The notes: generated by a model not told the origin, from the sequence alone. DNA of 64,000 nt from Clitopilus passeckerianus (GCA_944990035.1 CALYLX010000112.1:1488001-1552000), one strand, 5' to 3'. Positions 1-11,845 are shown, counted from the stretch's first letter. Made by a program: numbers and translations.

Positions 1-1317
1 ATGGTAGTGGCGTGTCTCTATAAGTTGAATATTCAGTGAACCGCAAAACAAACGAGTGAAGGAGGACGAACTTTAAACCCACTACTACCCTGACAGGGTC
101 ATTCAGTATTTCCATCGCTAACCTCTCGGCATTTGCTGGAAGAGTAGCACTGAATACGGCTTTCTGGAGTTGTGGATAGGTACATGAAGCGAGAATTTCT
201 TCAATCTGAGGGTAGAACTCGGTATCCAGCATTCGATCTGCTTCGTCGAGCACAAGATGTCGGACACTTTAGAGGAGTTAGCTGGCAGCCCGGACTGGGG
301 AAGGATTTACGAACTTTGCTAGATCTAATGCTCCAGACTGTAGTGAAGCAACGAGCCGTAGAGGTGTACTGATGATAATATCTGCCATTGGATTAGGAAA
401 TAAAGAGAATATGCTCAAATGAACTACGCACCAACTTTATCCTTTACATTTTTGTCATTCATGGAGTTTGCTGTAGCTTTACTAAACAAGATTATCCGCC
501 ATTTCCTGCCTTGAGCAAGCTTTAGGCATTCATTGTGGATCTGATGTGCCAGTTCTCGGGTTGGTGCTACGACAATAGCTCTGACACCTGAGCCTGTATC
601 AGTTTTCGAGGAGGCTGGAGCGCCCAACTGACAGAATATTGGTATGAGATACGACAGTGTCTTTCCAGTTCCAGTAGGTGATATTGCTGCGAGATCACGG
701 TTCTAGGAAATGTCAAGAGAGTGCTAAACCAATTATAGGTATGAACATACCTCCAAGAGTATAGGTATCCCGTATGACTGAATGCCAGTAGGAGCGGTAA
801 ACCCATATTGCGCCAAATTCGACAATATGTGCGAGGAGACAGTATATTTCTCTGCTAGCGCGGAGAAGGCATCAACATTGTCCGGCACATTCGTTCCCTT
901 GGTCGTAACACGGTGTCTCGGTGGCCTGGGTTCATCTGTTGTACTTTCGTTCGTCGAATTCCCGTCTTTGAATTCGCCCTCCTCGTCCTCCTCATCATCG
1001 CTCTCATCATCGCTGAGCTTTCTCCTTTTCTCAGCCATCTTGACTTCGTTTGATAAAGCCTTCCTCTTCCCAGCATTTCCACTCTGTGCGTATTTGAAAA
1101 AGTCTAAATCTGCGGGTAGTTCTCCATCGGTTTGCTTCTCCTTTGCCGCGTCCTTCCCGGGCTTTGTGCTTTTACCCTTCTACTTTGCACATGAGGCCGC
1201 TGAACTCCGGAAATCCAGTGAATTTGATATGCTCACATTAAATAGCTTGACATCGTTGTTAAACCTCGACTTGTCGAATCTAGCACCTCCACGAGAAAGT
1301 AATTGGAATGCCTCCAT
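1..1317 (-). CDS. ROK1: ROK1/DDX52-type DEAD-box RNA helicase, 5' part (3' end beyond window)
   Basis: ATP-dependent RNA helicase of the small-subunit processome, acting in the nucleolus on 18S pre-rRNA. The start at 1317 opens with MEAFQLLSRGGARFDKSRF, typical of Rok1/DDX52, followed by an acidic, lysine-rich linker. Visible motifs in order: Q-motif region (GFTAPTGIQSYGIPILLE), Walker A (SPTGTGKT), motif Ia (APTRELAHQ), motif Ib (STPLRL), the DEAD box within VLDEADRMLD, and SAT (VFSATLP). Reading from the start, introns lie at 1236-1180, about 749-702, about 435-377, about 316-270 and about 64-22; all are short GT-AG introns that restore frame. The last residues seen are GLKDTPLP, so the RecA2 domain lies outside the window. 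ROK1 is preferred over other DEAD-box proteins because of the N-terminal signature. Confidence 0.88.
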
Positions 1318-2306
1318 GATCCTCCTCTTGTAGGTACTTGTCCGCGAAGGACTTTTTCTTGCAATCGGCTTACGTGATCCAACTTGGTCAACTCTTCGCG
1401 CCAATCACGACGCGATCGAATTTGCCCTCGACAGTCATCTTGGCCTCAGGCTCAAGCCTGCCTCAAGCGGTCAAAAGTTTGCCTGGAGGGTCGGTGCATT
1501 ACCGAAAATTGAACTCACTTCTTACTTATTTTCACGATTTCTTGCACCATCTCTGGCATGATTTCTTAAAGCCGTAAAAACAAATCTGGCTTATCCGAAC
1601 TTCCTCCTTCATCAGTCATGAGGCCTTGAAGGAGGAAGAGTATCAGTGCCAGAGAAATTCAATGGGTGCCAATCCGTTACGGCTACTGTCAAACCTCGGA
1701 TCTCTCCTCACCTACTCCTCGCAACGAATTACGCGAATGTCATTGGGACTCCCTCAACGCGCTCATTCCAACAACCTTGTCACATGCACAACATCATGCT
1801 TGATTCTCCTCCTTGAACGTGATAAAGGTCCCCTACTCAAGTGATGGACTCGTGCGTTCTTATGTATGGAAGGAAAATCATTGACTTCTGTGACGGTCCG
1901 TTACGTCCGTCAATGAATCCGAGCATCATTGAGGGGAGGCACTTCCACTCGCCTGTCGCCCAATGTCAGTGGACTTGACGAAAGATGGCTTTGAAGGGAT
2001 TTCGACACCTTCAGTTACAGTACTGTTGGCGCAGAGCTGCATGTTGCATGGCAAATTTGCTCATCCAGACGGCGCCGCGTTTTCTACGTCTTGCCATCGG
2101 TGAGATCCCGTCGGTCCGCCCAGAAGAAAGCAGACCCCATGCATTCCCCCGTGATGATCTGCTTGACTACGCAACCTCGGAAGCTCTTGGGTTCATATGG
2201 TTCTGACGACATGATACATCCAGTCTTTCGTCTTCCGCGATTCGTCCGGTGACGGAAGCAGGCCGGTTAAATACTAGTTACTCTCTGACCCAAGTATTCC
2301 CCCGTC
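1318..2306. other. Intergenic region upstream of GH43 gene
   Basis: About 1 kb between the divergently transcribed ROK1 and GH43 genes. Only short open frames without recognisable domains were seen. It holds one perfect 12-bp inverted repeat (listed separately). A TATA-like ttaaata lies near 2267, about 40 bp before the GH43 start. An imperfect dyad with tgacgg/ccgtca arms lies near 1889-1910. Confidence 0.5.
1600..1638. repeat. 12-bp perfect inverted repeat (hairpin), 15-nt loop
   Basis: Positions 1600-1611 are the exact reverse complement of 1627-1638 (cttcctccttca / tgaaggaggaag), with a 15-nt loop. It lies in the intergenic region about 280 bp before the ROK1 start. The function is unknown; it could be a regulatory dyad or chance in a purine/pyrimidine-skewed stretch. 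Confidence 0.5.
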
Positions 2307-4238
2307 ATGGCGCACAGGTTATTATCAGTTCTCTCTCTTGTGGTGTCGGCGGCTTATTCCGCTGTCATCGTCCCTGGCGCAACATGGGCTGATACCAGCG
2401 GCAATGTCATCCAAGCACATGGAGGGGGCATCCTCAAAGTAGGTTTTCGGCTTTCCCAATGTACTGGTTACTAATGGCATGTTGGAAGGTCGGATCCACC
2501 TATTACTGGCACGGAGAGGACAAGGCCCACAACAGCGGCAGTTTCAGGGCGGTTTCTTGTTACAGCGTACATCCTCCTCCGCTACATCGTCTGGATGACC
2601 TCTGATATCCTATAGTCCACCGACCTAACAACGTGGTCACGACAGAATGATGCCCTCACTCCGATTAGCGGAACGAATATATCAACATCGAATATCGTCG
2701 AACGCCCGAAAGGTATTGGGATATTTAACTAATTGCCAAACACTGCTGAGGAAGTTTATTCCAGTTCTCTTCAACAAGAAGGTATGTTGCAAACAGGTTC
2801 CACGGATCGCTTGGCCTCTTATTACAATACGTCCAGAACTCGGAGTATGTTATGTGGTTCCATTCGGACAGCTCCAAGTAAGCCTTATGAGAGTCTCCGA
2901 CCTCCTCTGAACTTACGGTATTTTCTGCAGTTATGGCGCTGCCCAAGTCGGTGTAGCCACAGCGAAAAGCCCTTGCGGTCCCTTTTCTTATCGAGGCAGC
3001 TTCAGGCCTCTCGGTGCTGAATCCCGTGATATGGGTGTCTATGTTGACGGTCTGTACCTCTGGTTGAATTCTTGTTTCTGTATCCGTTGATTGATAGATC
3101 CTGGATAGATGACTCTGCACAGACAGCGTACCTACTGTATGCCTCCGACAACAACCAAAACTTCAAGATCTCAAAGCTCGACGCCGATTATTACAACGTA
3201 CTGAACCAGGTCTCCGTCCTGTCTGGCTCGACGTTGGAGTCGCCTGGCATTGTTAAGAGGAGCGGTGTCAGTCCAGACATTTCGCGATCTCAAAGTCACA
3301 ACTCACGAAACTTCATACCAGACCTACTATTTGTTCGCATCGCACACGACTGGCTGGGACCCAAACCCGAACAAGTTCTTCTCCGCCAGTGTATGTTAAT
3401 TCCCGAAGCCTGAGTGTCCTATACTCACTCTCCAACCACGAGTAGTCTTTGTCTGGCCCTTGGTCATCTCAAGCCGATATTGCCCCATCCGCTACCCGGA
3501 CTTACTTCTCCCAGAATGCCTTCGACCTCCCGATCAGCGACTGGGCCGTCTACATGGGTGACCGCTGGCGTCCGTCCCTCCTTGGAAGCAGTCGTTACAT
3601 GTGGTTCCCGCTCTCATGGTCTAGTGGCAAGCCCCAGATTGTCGCCGCAGATGTCTGGAGTGTGAATCTGAGTGCAGGGACATACTCCGCTGCTAGTGGA
3701 ACCACCTACGAGGCTGAGAGTGGAACGATCAGTGGAAGCGCGACGACGTTGTCGGATGGTTCGTTCAGTGGTGGAAAGGCAATTGGTTATCTCGGTGAGC
3801 AGATACATCACTTTTTGTACCCGTATGATAACCATGCCGCGATGCTCAGGAAACGGGGGATCATTGACCATCAATAATGTCCAAGGGAACGGGAATGCTC
3901 AATGGGTCGCGCTTTACTATGCCAACGGTGACTCGAGCTGGCGCAATACAACAGTCAGGTATGTCCTGCCTTACATGATAGGTGCCTTCAAACAGTAAGA
4001 CTTTTTCAGTGTAAACGGCGGGGCAGCTGTTTCCGTTGACCAGCCCAACACCGGAGGAGGACATGTTATCTTGTCCGTTCCTGTCAAACTCAATTTGCGC
4101 AGCGGCGCGAATAGTATCACATTCTCAGCAGGGCAAAGCAGTATGTCTTCTTCTTCTATCTGGTAGCATAGCGCTGAGCAACCACCTATAGGCTATGCCG
4201 CAGACCTCGACAAGATTGTCGTATATACGGCCACTTAA
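2307..4238 (+). CDS. Exo-beta-1,3-galactanase, GH43 with C-terminal CBM35
   Basis: Predicted secreted galactan 1,3-beta-galactosidase that would release galactose (or branched oligosaccharides) from the beta-1,3-galactan backbone of plant arabinogalactan proteins. The start at 2307 opens a signal peptide (MAHRLLSVLSLVVSAAYSA). A five-bladed GH43 domain follows, with GGILKVGSTYYWHGEDKA, a strand with AYLLYASDN, and STLESPGIV, whose glutamate fits the catalytic acid. SQNAF may carry the glutamine that replaces the usual base in the characterised Phanerochaete enzyme Pc1,3Gal43A. From about 3700 an AEAE-type start (YEAESGTISGSA) opens a CBM35 ending in DLDKIVVYTAT. About eight short introns, all GT-AG, give roughly 440 aa, normal for the family. 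No frame break was seen. Confidence 0.87.
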
Positions 4239-4511
4239 ACTGCCTGGTAGTCCCTAGCATCGATCAATTGCTTTCCAATAGTTATCTAAGAAATCCATAT
4301 TATTTTTATGTTGTGATACAGGGGAAACATCAAAGAAAGGATATAAATTAGGTGTTATATGTACTGAATTCCAAATATGAATCCAAGGAAGAGATGACTG
4401 AGTAAAATCAAGATGTAGGATATCAACGCTCGCGAAAAGTTCTGGTCTAAATCTATCAGTGAAATCTAGATTCTAGTTGAACCGTCCGGTAATGTCCGTG
4501 TCAGTGGAAAT

Positions 4512-5937
4512 CTATGCGGTCAATGTACTCCATCCCTTTTTCAGTTGCTTTTGGGAGAATTTAGCAACATCAACGAAGCAAAGTGGAGGAAACATACCTC
4601 GAAGAAAACAAAGAGAAGGACCGTGTTTGGGCCAAGGCGAATAAACGCGGGTGTCCACCCTTTGAAAAGGAACGCTGGCCCTTCTTCTCGCAACGATCTA
4701 GTGAGGATATGTATCGCGCTGTCCTTTCCGGCCTGAAAATGTCCGAGTCAGCACGAGGTCACTGAAGGGCGTCAGAAGCGGCTCACCCCAGCCATGACTC
4801 TTGACCGGACGACGTCAACAGGAGAGCAAACTGTGGTAGCAAAGGTGCCTGCTAGCAGACTTGAGATTACATGGAGAACCAGGTTATCCTTGAGCGTATA
4901 ATTTATCGAGGGTATCGGTTTGCCTAAGAGTTGAGATTTGAAGAAATCATAGCTGAAGAAGACGGTCAGAAGAGAGACAGCGTGAATTATAGTTTACATA
5001 CGAGCCAACTTGAGAAGCCTGAGCAATGAAGCAAGCATGAGATGAGGCCTTTCGAGAAGCGTGAAGCACGTACGTTCATAAGAACAGCCCTTGCCTAGAA
5101 AATGCGGATAAGCACCGTGAATAAGAAGGATTCTTCAGAAATCTGGCCATACCGTATTTGGAGCCAATCCTCTTGCGAGGCCGCGGACACCTTCCTCCTT
5201 AATGAGGGTAACCAGCCCACTCACAGCATTCTTGTATCCATACCGCTTCTCTGGTGGTCGATTCAAGTCACTGGTCATCCTGACCAGCAAGATATCTGAA
5301 TTCCACTTTAGGTTAGCGTAGTCGACTCGGCGATAGTCAGGGGCACATACCAGCTGGATTACCCGCTATGCCGCCTAGGCCTCCTGCGATGCTCGCTGCA
5401 ACGATAAGGCTGAACGATGAAGGTTTGCTATTCTGAGATAGACGTGCTTTCATCTCTTCGTAGGCGCCTAGACGAACAAGCGAGTAGGACATTTGCCTCA
5501 TGAGTGAGGCAGTGAGGCCGGCATAGAGGCTTCGGAAGCCTGACTGCTTTACCGACGCGTGTAGGATGGCGAGAGTGGAGGGCCGTTTTGAGGAAGATTG
5601 TATCGTTTGCATTCGGCTAGATGAGGCTGGTCAGCTCTGAATTCGTACTTTCATCTGTATAAGCATACACTTTGGCCAAATCGAGGGGATGAGTACAGCA
5701 TGCCGCCACTGTGGGCGAGTTGACTGTCAGTTTTGTCGTATTGAGTCAATTTAGCCAAAGCCACTTACTCGATGCCCCTACACCTGGAGACAAGATAACA
5801 TAGCCGTTAGAACACGCGTTTTCTGTTACAATCAACTTGAAACTAACCTCCCAACCTGTCATCTCGCTTGAGTTACATTGTTATCACGAAAACACCTGGC
5901 AAACTCACCAGAACGGATATGAACTGTTACGAGGCAT
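4512..5937 (-). CDS. Mitochondrial carrier, dicarboxylate (DIC1)-like
   Basis: Inner-membrane solute carrier, probably exchanging dicarboxylates such as malate or succinate for phosphate. Three carrier repeats are present, each with the P-x-[DE]-x-x-[KR] signature: HPLDLAK (about 5675-5690), NPADILLVR (spanning the junction near 5350/5290) and SPVDVVRSR (about 4820). It ends with GPNTVLLFVFFEQLKK. The start at 5937 reads MPRNSSYPFW. An 8-nt micro-exon (5848-5855) then adds LGG, giving the FW-x-GG motif that opens fungal dicarboxylate carriers. At least eight introns are needed, giving about 280-300 aa, as expected. The subfamily assignment (dicarboxylate rather than oxoglutarate) rests on the N-terminus and the RMQ context and is less certain than the carrier fold. 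Confidence 0.82.
5848..5855 (-). other. 8-nt micro-exon of the carrier gene
   Basis: Between an AG acceptor (5857-5856) and a GT donor (5847-5846) lie eight bases, gttgggag on the minus strand. Joining TTC-TG, these eight bases and the following exon (gtgtaggggc) gives F-W-L-G-G-V-G-A-S in frame. Skipping it breaks the frame and removes the conserved glycines. Confidence 0.65.
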
Positions 5938-6591
5938 GGCGTTGGCTGTTCTTCAGCAAGTGACCACTCTAAGCTCGATGAAGAAAGGAGCGCCAGGCTG
6001 CTGCCAATATATGGGCAGTTCTAAAAGGTCGGATCCCAATGGGAGTCGAACACACCTTCTCTTGCTACTTACGGCCTAGAACAGCAGTCCACTGAACGTC
6101 GGATGCCCGGCTAGGAAAGGAAGCCGCTCAAAAAATTGGATGATGTAATGTCGGCATTATCGGCGCGTACTCGCCGGTGCTTTGTTGACGACTTTGACGC
6201 CGTCAAGCACGATGAAGGGACAACAATTGGTGATGGTCTCTCACAGCGTAGTGCCTTCGGCAGCCCAGCGTGACCATGCACACATGCTGCCCTCCTTCTT
6301 CAAGCGCTCAAAGATGCCTTCATACCCCCATTGCGCAAAATTTGACTGTTGAACTTGCTGTAGGACCCACATCGCGCAGTGCGATGAATCAACAGCCTTG
6401 TACACCAGTTTCCTTATACTCTCAGATGGCCCCTGAAACCAGCTTGTGTGGGTGTAGGGTTTGCCAACGTGTAAATCGGGGCCGTTCACGAACAATACCC
6501 AGAGGCCTCGTGGCCAAGGACGTAAACGCCCAACAGCCAGGTTTGGCCTTAAATATGCAATGGCTCCTTGAATGGTTATCTCCCAATTATC
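5938..6591. other. Intergenic region between carrier and VIT/vWA gene
   Basis: 654 bp between divergent genes. It contains a degenerate tRNA-like stretch (6031-6107, minus) and a TATA-like ttaaatat near 6549. A 134-codon minus-strand open frame (6241-6645) overlaps the VIT/vWA start; it has no recognisable domain and is not called as a gene. Confidence 0.4.
6031..6107 (-). pseudogene. Possible degenerate tRNA (box A and box B-like)
   Basis: On the minus strand the stretch has a near-consensus B box (tgttcgactcc; one mismatch to GGTTCGANTCC). An A-box-like gttcagtgg lies about 45 nt before it, and between them is a potential anticodon stem tgct/agca. The acceptor strands (ggcatcc and gggatcc) do not pair well and the T stem has mismatches. 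A functional tRNA is therefore doubtful; a relic or a chance match is as likely. Confidence 0.2.
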
Positions 6592-9500
6592 ATGAATCAT
6601 CCAGGCGTATTTTACCAATCTCAAGGCCAGACAGGCCTCCAACAACTACCTCTGAGCGATGTTAGGGTGCAGGTGGTAATCGTCGATAGTACGTGCTTCA
6701 TCACTGACACCAGCGGCATTGATTCGATCTCCACTAGCGTCTGCACGGGTCACTCTATCCGCCAGGTACATTAATGCTCAAGATATTGCAACACCGCGAT
6801 GCAAGTATGTATTCCCAGTTCCAGCCAGTGCAGCTATATGCGCATTCGACATGCAGGCGTCAAATGGACGGGTCATCAAGGGCATCGTGAAAGAGAAAGA
6901 CGCTGCACGAGAAGAGTTTGAGGAAGCCTTGCGGGCTGGAACGAATGCAGCCCTGGTGGACTATGTGACCGACGACAGTAAGCATATCGTATCTCCAACG
7001 ATACGTCGGCTGATTCGTTCGTTATACCAGTCTTCACGATATCCATTGGCTGCATACCCTCTCGTTCTTCCGTGACCACCAATATAACTGTGCGTCACAT
7101 CTATCCTCTGATTGCTCTTCCCACTCACTCAAACGCATGTAACAGTATGTGATGAGCCTCCAAAACGACGATAACTTCGACGATATTCGATTCCAACTCT
7201 CGAGAGGCGTCGGGGAACGTTACGGAACGCCCCCAACCGAACTCGAAAATGCTCTTGCGCCCAGCTCTTCAACGAGGGTCAAGCTCACAGCCCAGATCCA
7301 AATGAGCGGCCTCATTCGTTCCGTCAGCAGCCCAAGCCACGCCGCCGAAGTAACCGAGTCCAAATACATCCACAATGGCCAGCAATCTCGGCGACGTTCG
7401 ATCATTAGATTCCGGTCTAATACCTTCTTGGACCGGGATTTTGTGCTCATAATACGGTCTGAGGACTTGGATAAGCCAAGGTGCTTCGCGGAACTACAGG
7501 AAGATTACGAACGCAAGCGACATTATAGTCTTGCCTTGCAGTTCACGCTCGTACCAAAGACTCTCTTACCACAGATTCCATCGCAGGAATATCTTTTCCT
7601 GATGGATCGCAGTGGGAGTATGTCGATTGATGGAAGAATCGAAAAGGCGAAGGAAACCCTAGAGATGCTTCTCAAGATTCTGCCGAATCAAGGGACAAGT
7701 TTCAACATATTTGCTTTTGACAATAATGTCGAAAGCGTCTGGACAAGAAGCCGGCCTCGGGAAGCAGGTTCGCTGATGATGGCAGTGAGTGATCACACAA
7801 CTCACGAGTCCGTGTGGTTTCGTTAAATTAATACTCAATTCAAGTCTTCGTGGATCAAAGTTGTTGAACCGGATGGGGGTACAGAGATTGCACCTGCCCT
7901 CCAATATGTGCTCGGGACTCGGCGAACGGATATTCCCACTGCGGTCTTTGTTCTGACGGATGGAGAAGTATCTTATTTTCTGTTCACTTGGTTCAGCTCA
8001 TAGCTAAACTTTGAGCTAGGTTAACGAAGCGGAATCGGCTATGAGGGTTGTGGAGGCTTTTGTTAAGCAGTCTCCAGAACGCGCACCACTTCGCGTTTTC
8101 ACGCTCGGGATAGGGGATGGGATATCCACACAAACTTGCGAGGGAATTGCCAGAGCGGGGAATGGCACCCATCTCTACGCTACCAGCACAGAACAGATTG
8201 GCGATAAGCGTGCTAAGATTTTGCGAGCCGGAAGGACACCTTTTGTTCGCAATGTGTCGGTTGATTGGGGAATTCCTGACGAATACCTCGCATCCGCAAC
8301 TACTGTGATATTCCGTCACCATGGACCGACGACATCTAGGACTGTTGGCATCCGGCCGCTTCCCAATGTACAGCAAGCGCCCCATACAGTGCATGAAATA
8401 CACGCTGGCACTCGGATGAACATCTATGCCATCATCGCCTTGAAGAAGCCGTTTTCACCTCAACAAGTCACTCTTCGAGGTGAGTTGAAGAGTGATGGAT
8501 CGTCATTCGAGAGGACCGTTTCCATCAAAGGTGTACAACTTGCAGAATTGCATCACGGAAAGCTACTCATACACCCTCTCGCGGGATGGCGACTCGCCCA
8601 AGAGTACACGGAGGGAAGGATGCCTCTCCCACCCCCACTATCCCAAACGTCGACCCCGGACGAGATTCGTAAAGCAGTCCTCGTACACTTGGGCGAGAAG
8701 TATCAGCTGGTCACAAAGCACACATCCTTCATCGCTGTGGAATCGTGGGACGACAATATACCGGAGCCTCCTCGCCCAACTCCAGTTAGCAGGAACACCA
8801 GTGGTGCTCCCTGGGATGACCAACAAGGGGACGATGAGGGCCAGGGCGATGTGGATGAAGAGTCTACATTGACATCAGTGTTCTCGACACTTTCCAATAT
8901 GTTATGGGGCTTACTTGGTGGCAGTCGACCCCAGCCAGCCTCCAGCAGGAATCAACAGACTGCTCCTGGAGGATGGCCTGACACCTCGTTTTCATCCGGA
9001 GCGACAAGCAGAGCCGATACCAACAGAAATCAAGACGGTAGCCAGGCAGGCGGAACAGATGATGACGAAGAAGACGGATACGAAAGTGATCGAACTTTCA
9101 CGACTCTCAGCTCATTGGAATCGCGGGCTTGGAGTGACTGGAGTGACCCACCAACTCCAGGATCACCAAACCCACCAGCCGACGATAACGATAATGCGCC
9201 CCCTTCCCCGAAGCTGGAACCCGCTGACTTTGCACCAGATTCGGTTCGCCGAACACTTCCGCCTCCCAAGGCTTCTCAGCAAAGTCAACGACAACCACCA
9301 GCTTCTGCACCTGCTGAAGTAATCCAGCTAATCAGCCTCCAGGGATATGATGGATCTTTCCGCCTCGATCAGGCTCTTGGGAAGATTGTTGGAGATAATG
9401 CTGTGAGGAGGCAAATAATTTACAGGTGGATGATGCGGTATGGGCTACTGCGCTCTCAATTGCATTCATCAGGAAACGAATGGATGGCGGGAACGAGTTG

Positions 9501-9594
9501 TTGAGTGACTTGCTGAGCAAGGCGATCGAGTTCTTGGAGGGCTGGTGTGGATGTCGATGAATTACTTTCGAAAGCCAGCATGTTTGTACAGTAG
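6592..9594 (+). CDS. VIT and von Willebrand A domain protein (frame broken twice near the 3' end)
   Basis: Member of the fungal VIT/vWA family, distantly like inter-alpha-trypsin inhibitor heavy chains. The role in fungi is not established. The start at 6592 (MNHPGVFYQS) leads into the VIT domain (SARVTLSARYIN, CKYVFPVPASAAICAFDM, AAREEFEEA). The vWA domain follows with an intact MIDAS start, DRSGSMS (about 7604-7624), and a later VFVLTDGE. A glycine-, proline- and acid-rich linker spans about 8760-9310. The C-terminal region starts LISLQGYDGSFRL. There the frame breaks: conserved VWATALSIAFIRKRMDGG is one frame off from about 9402, and AGVDVDELLSKA returns to the first frame at 9541, ending at 9594. 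Read without repair, the frame stops at 9504; with one shift only, at 9560. About 900 aa if continuous. Confidence 0.78.
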
Positions 9595-9841
9595 GATACG
9601 TGTATTTGTAGCAATATTGAGGAATAACACTGAACAGACCTGAGAATGTCAGGTCCGAAAGCCATGGAGTTTGGCTGGTCTGTGCGACGTTTGTTTGGCC
9701 GTGGTAATTACCCAATTGAGTATGTTTGCCTCGCGCTGACTAGACAGCTTTTTGCCTTCAACCTCCACGACCCATTTCCTTTCTCTTTTTTGTTACGACT
9801 CGCCGGCCTCTTTTTATCCTTTTCCACTCTTCAAAATCAAC

Positions 9842-11845
9842 ATGAGCGGCAACGACAACGAGGATCTCATTGACTACGAGGATGAGCACGACATTGTTCC
9901 CTCTGTCCCGGCTGGCGGTGCAGGAGCAGCAGACGAGGACAAGGACAAGAAAAACTTCTCTGGAATTCATTCTACAGGCTTCAGGTATGTAGGACATCTT
10001 TTCCGTGACGCGTTTCCGTGCTGTAACTTACGCAATACTTTCCAGGGATTTCTTGTTGAAACCTGAGCTTCGTCGTGCAATTAGTGACCTGGGTTTTGAA
10101 CATCCCTCAGAAGGTATTTCTCTCCCTCAAAATCACCGAAAATAAGTTATTGACACGTAAATGCGCTTAGTCCAGCAGGAATGTATCCCCCAAGCCGTAC
10201 TTGGAATGGACGTTCTCTGCCAGGCGAAATCGGGTCATGGAAAGACGGCTGTATTCGTTCTGGCCACTCTCCAACAACTCGAGCCTGTGGGTGGAGAGGT
10301 CTCTGTTATTGTGCTTTGCCACACCCGTGAATTGGCCTTCCAAATTAAGAATGAATATACTCGCTTTGCCAAGTATATGCCCGACGTTCGCGTCGCTACA
10401 TTCTACGGTGGAACGCCTGTCACGAAGGATGCAGAGCTCCTCAAGGACAAGACCAAATGCCCTCATATCGTCGTTGCCACGCCCGGTCGCCTTAATGCCC
10501 TCGCCCGCGACAAAACCTTGGACGCCAAACACGTTAAACACTTCGTCTTGGACGAATGTGACAAGATGCTCGAACAGCTCGGTTAGTTTCTGCAAATTTC
10601 CGGGATCATACTCCTCCAATCCGTAAAAAATGGCGTCGAGTTCACCAAATGGGCATGCACCATGACCTGCTTTGTCAACGCTGCTGCTTTGCGTCTTCAC
10701 AATCCGTCTTCGGTGTGGTGGGATATCTGGAGAATTGGGAGTTGCAGTGATGGGTGCAGTAGTTTGAGGGTATCAGCGCTTGGATCAAGTCGCAGACGTG
10801 AAGAACAAGACCAGAATGCCGACCGGACTTGGCCATTTTTCTTCTGAACCATTTTATTCCGAATTTTCGCAAGGTTCTAATCATCAACACTTCCTATCCC
10901 AGACATGCGCCGCGACGTTCAGGAGATCTTCCGCGCCACTCCCCATCACAAGCAAGTCATGATGTTCAGCGCTACGTTGGCCAAGGAAATCCGTAGTACA
11001 TGCAAGAAGTTCATGGCTAATGTTCGACTATTTCTGTCCTCCTTTTCACACGTTTCTGATTGCACTTTATTACAGCCCCTTGAAATCTTCGTTGACGATG
11101 AGACCAAGTTGACCCTTCATGGTCTTCAGCAACATTTCGTCAAACTTGAGGAAGTCGGCAAGAACAGGAAGTTGAATGAGCTCCTTGACCAGCTCGAGTT
11201 CAACCAGGTATGTTGTTTCTTTGCTATATGTACCAGACCTCCTGCTGACTTTGAGTTCTTAGGTCGTTATTTTCGTCAAGTCTGTCGCTCGTGCAATTGA
11301 ATTGGACAAGCTTCTCGTGAAATGCAACTTCCCGTCTATTAGCATCCATTCTGGATTGTCGCAAGAGGAGCGGTACGTCGCCATGAAAAATATTGCTTTC
11401 AATTTACCTGAACGCAAATGCTAGTATCCAACGGTACTCCGCCTTCAAGGCCTTTGAAAAGCGCATCCTTGTCGCAACTGATATCTTTGGTCGTGGTATC
11501 GATGTTGAACGTGTAAATATCGTCATCAACTATGATTGCCCTGCCGATGCCGACAGCTACCTTCATCGTGTTGGGTTCGTAATTTCTCCGAAGATCCATG
11601 GTAGTTTCGATTGTTAATTAAGTTTCTGCAGTCGTGCTGGTCGTTTTGGAACTAAGGGTCTCGCTATCACCTTCGTCTCCTCAGAGGTTGACCAGCAGGT
11701 CATGACATCTATTCAATCCCGCTTTGAGGTCGCCGTCTCTGAGCTCCCTGATTCCATTGATCCCGCCAGCTACAGTGAGTCGCTATTTCATGTTGACAGT
11801 CAAAGGTGGTATCTAATTACGGCTGAACTTTTAGTGACCTCTTAA
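9842..11845 (+). CDS. SUB2: SUB2/UAP56 spliceosomal and mRNA-export DEAD-box helicase
   Basis: RNA helicase of the TREX complex, needed for spliceosome assembly and mRNA export from the nucleus. The start at 9842 opens with [18 protein letters not shown], the diagnostic Sub2 N-terminus. Motifs: Q motif [16 protein letters not shown], Walker [30 protein letters not shown] in place of DEAD (diagnostic of this subfamily), [14 protein letters not shown] and [13 protein letters not shown]. It ends ASYMTS at 11845. Exons are split by short introns except for one of 321 nt (10582-10902) straight after the DECD-K-M-L-E exon. Length about 440 aa, as in the family. No frame break. Confidence 0.95.

Noticed and set aside
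4600..4650. Suspected frameshift at the end of the carrier gene
   Set aside because: It came from a misread complement. The strand reads FIRLGPNTVLLF without a break.
6241..6645. 134-codon minus-strand open frame overlapping the VIT/vWA start
   Set aside because: No recognisable domain, and it overlaps the first exon of a well-supported gene on the other strand. Length alone is not enough.
10582..10902. C/D-box snoRNA in the SUB2 intron
   Set aside because: C-like and D-like motifs are present, but no terminal stem and no internal C'/D' pair, so not called.
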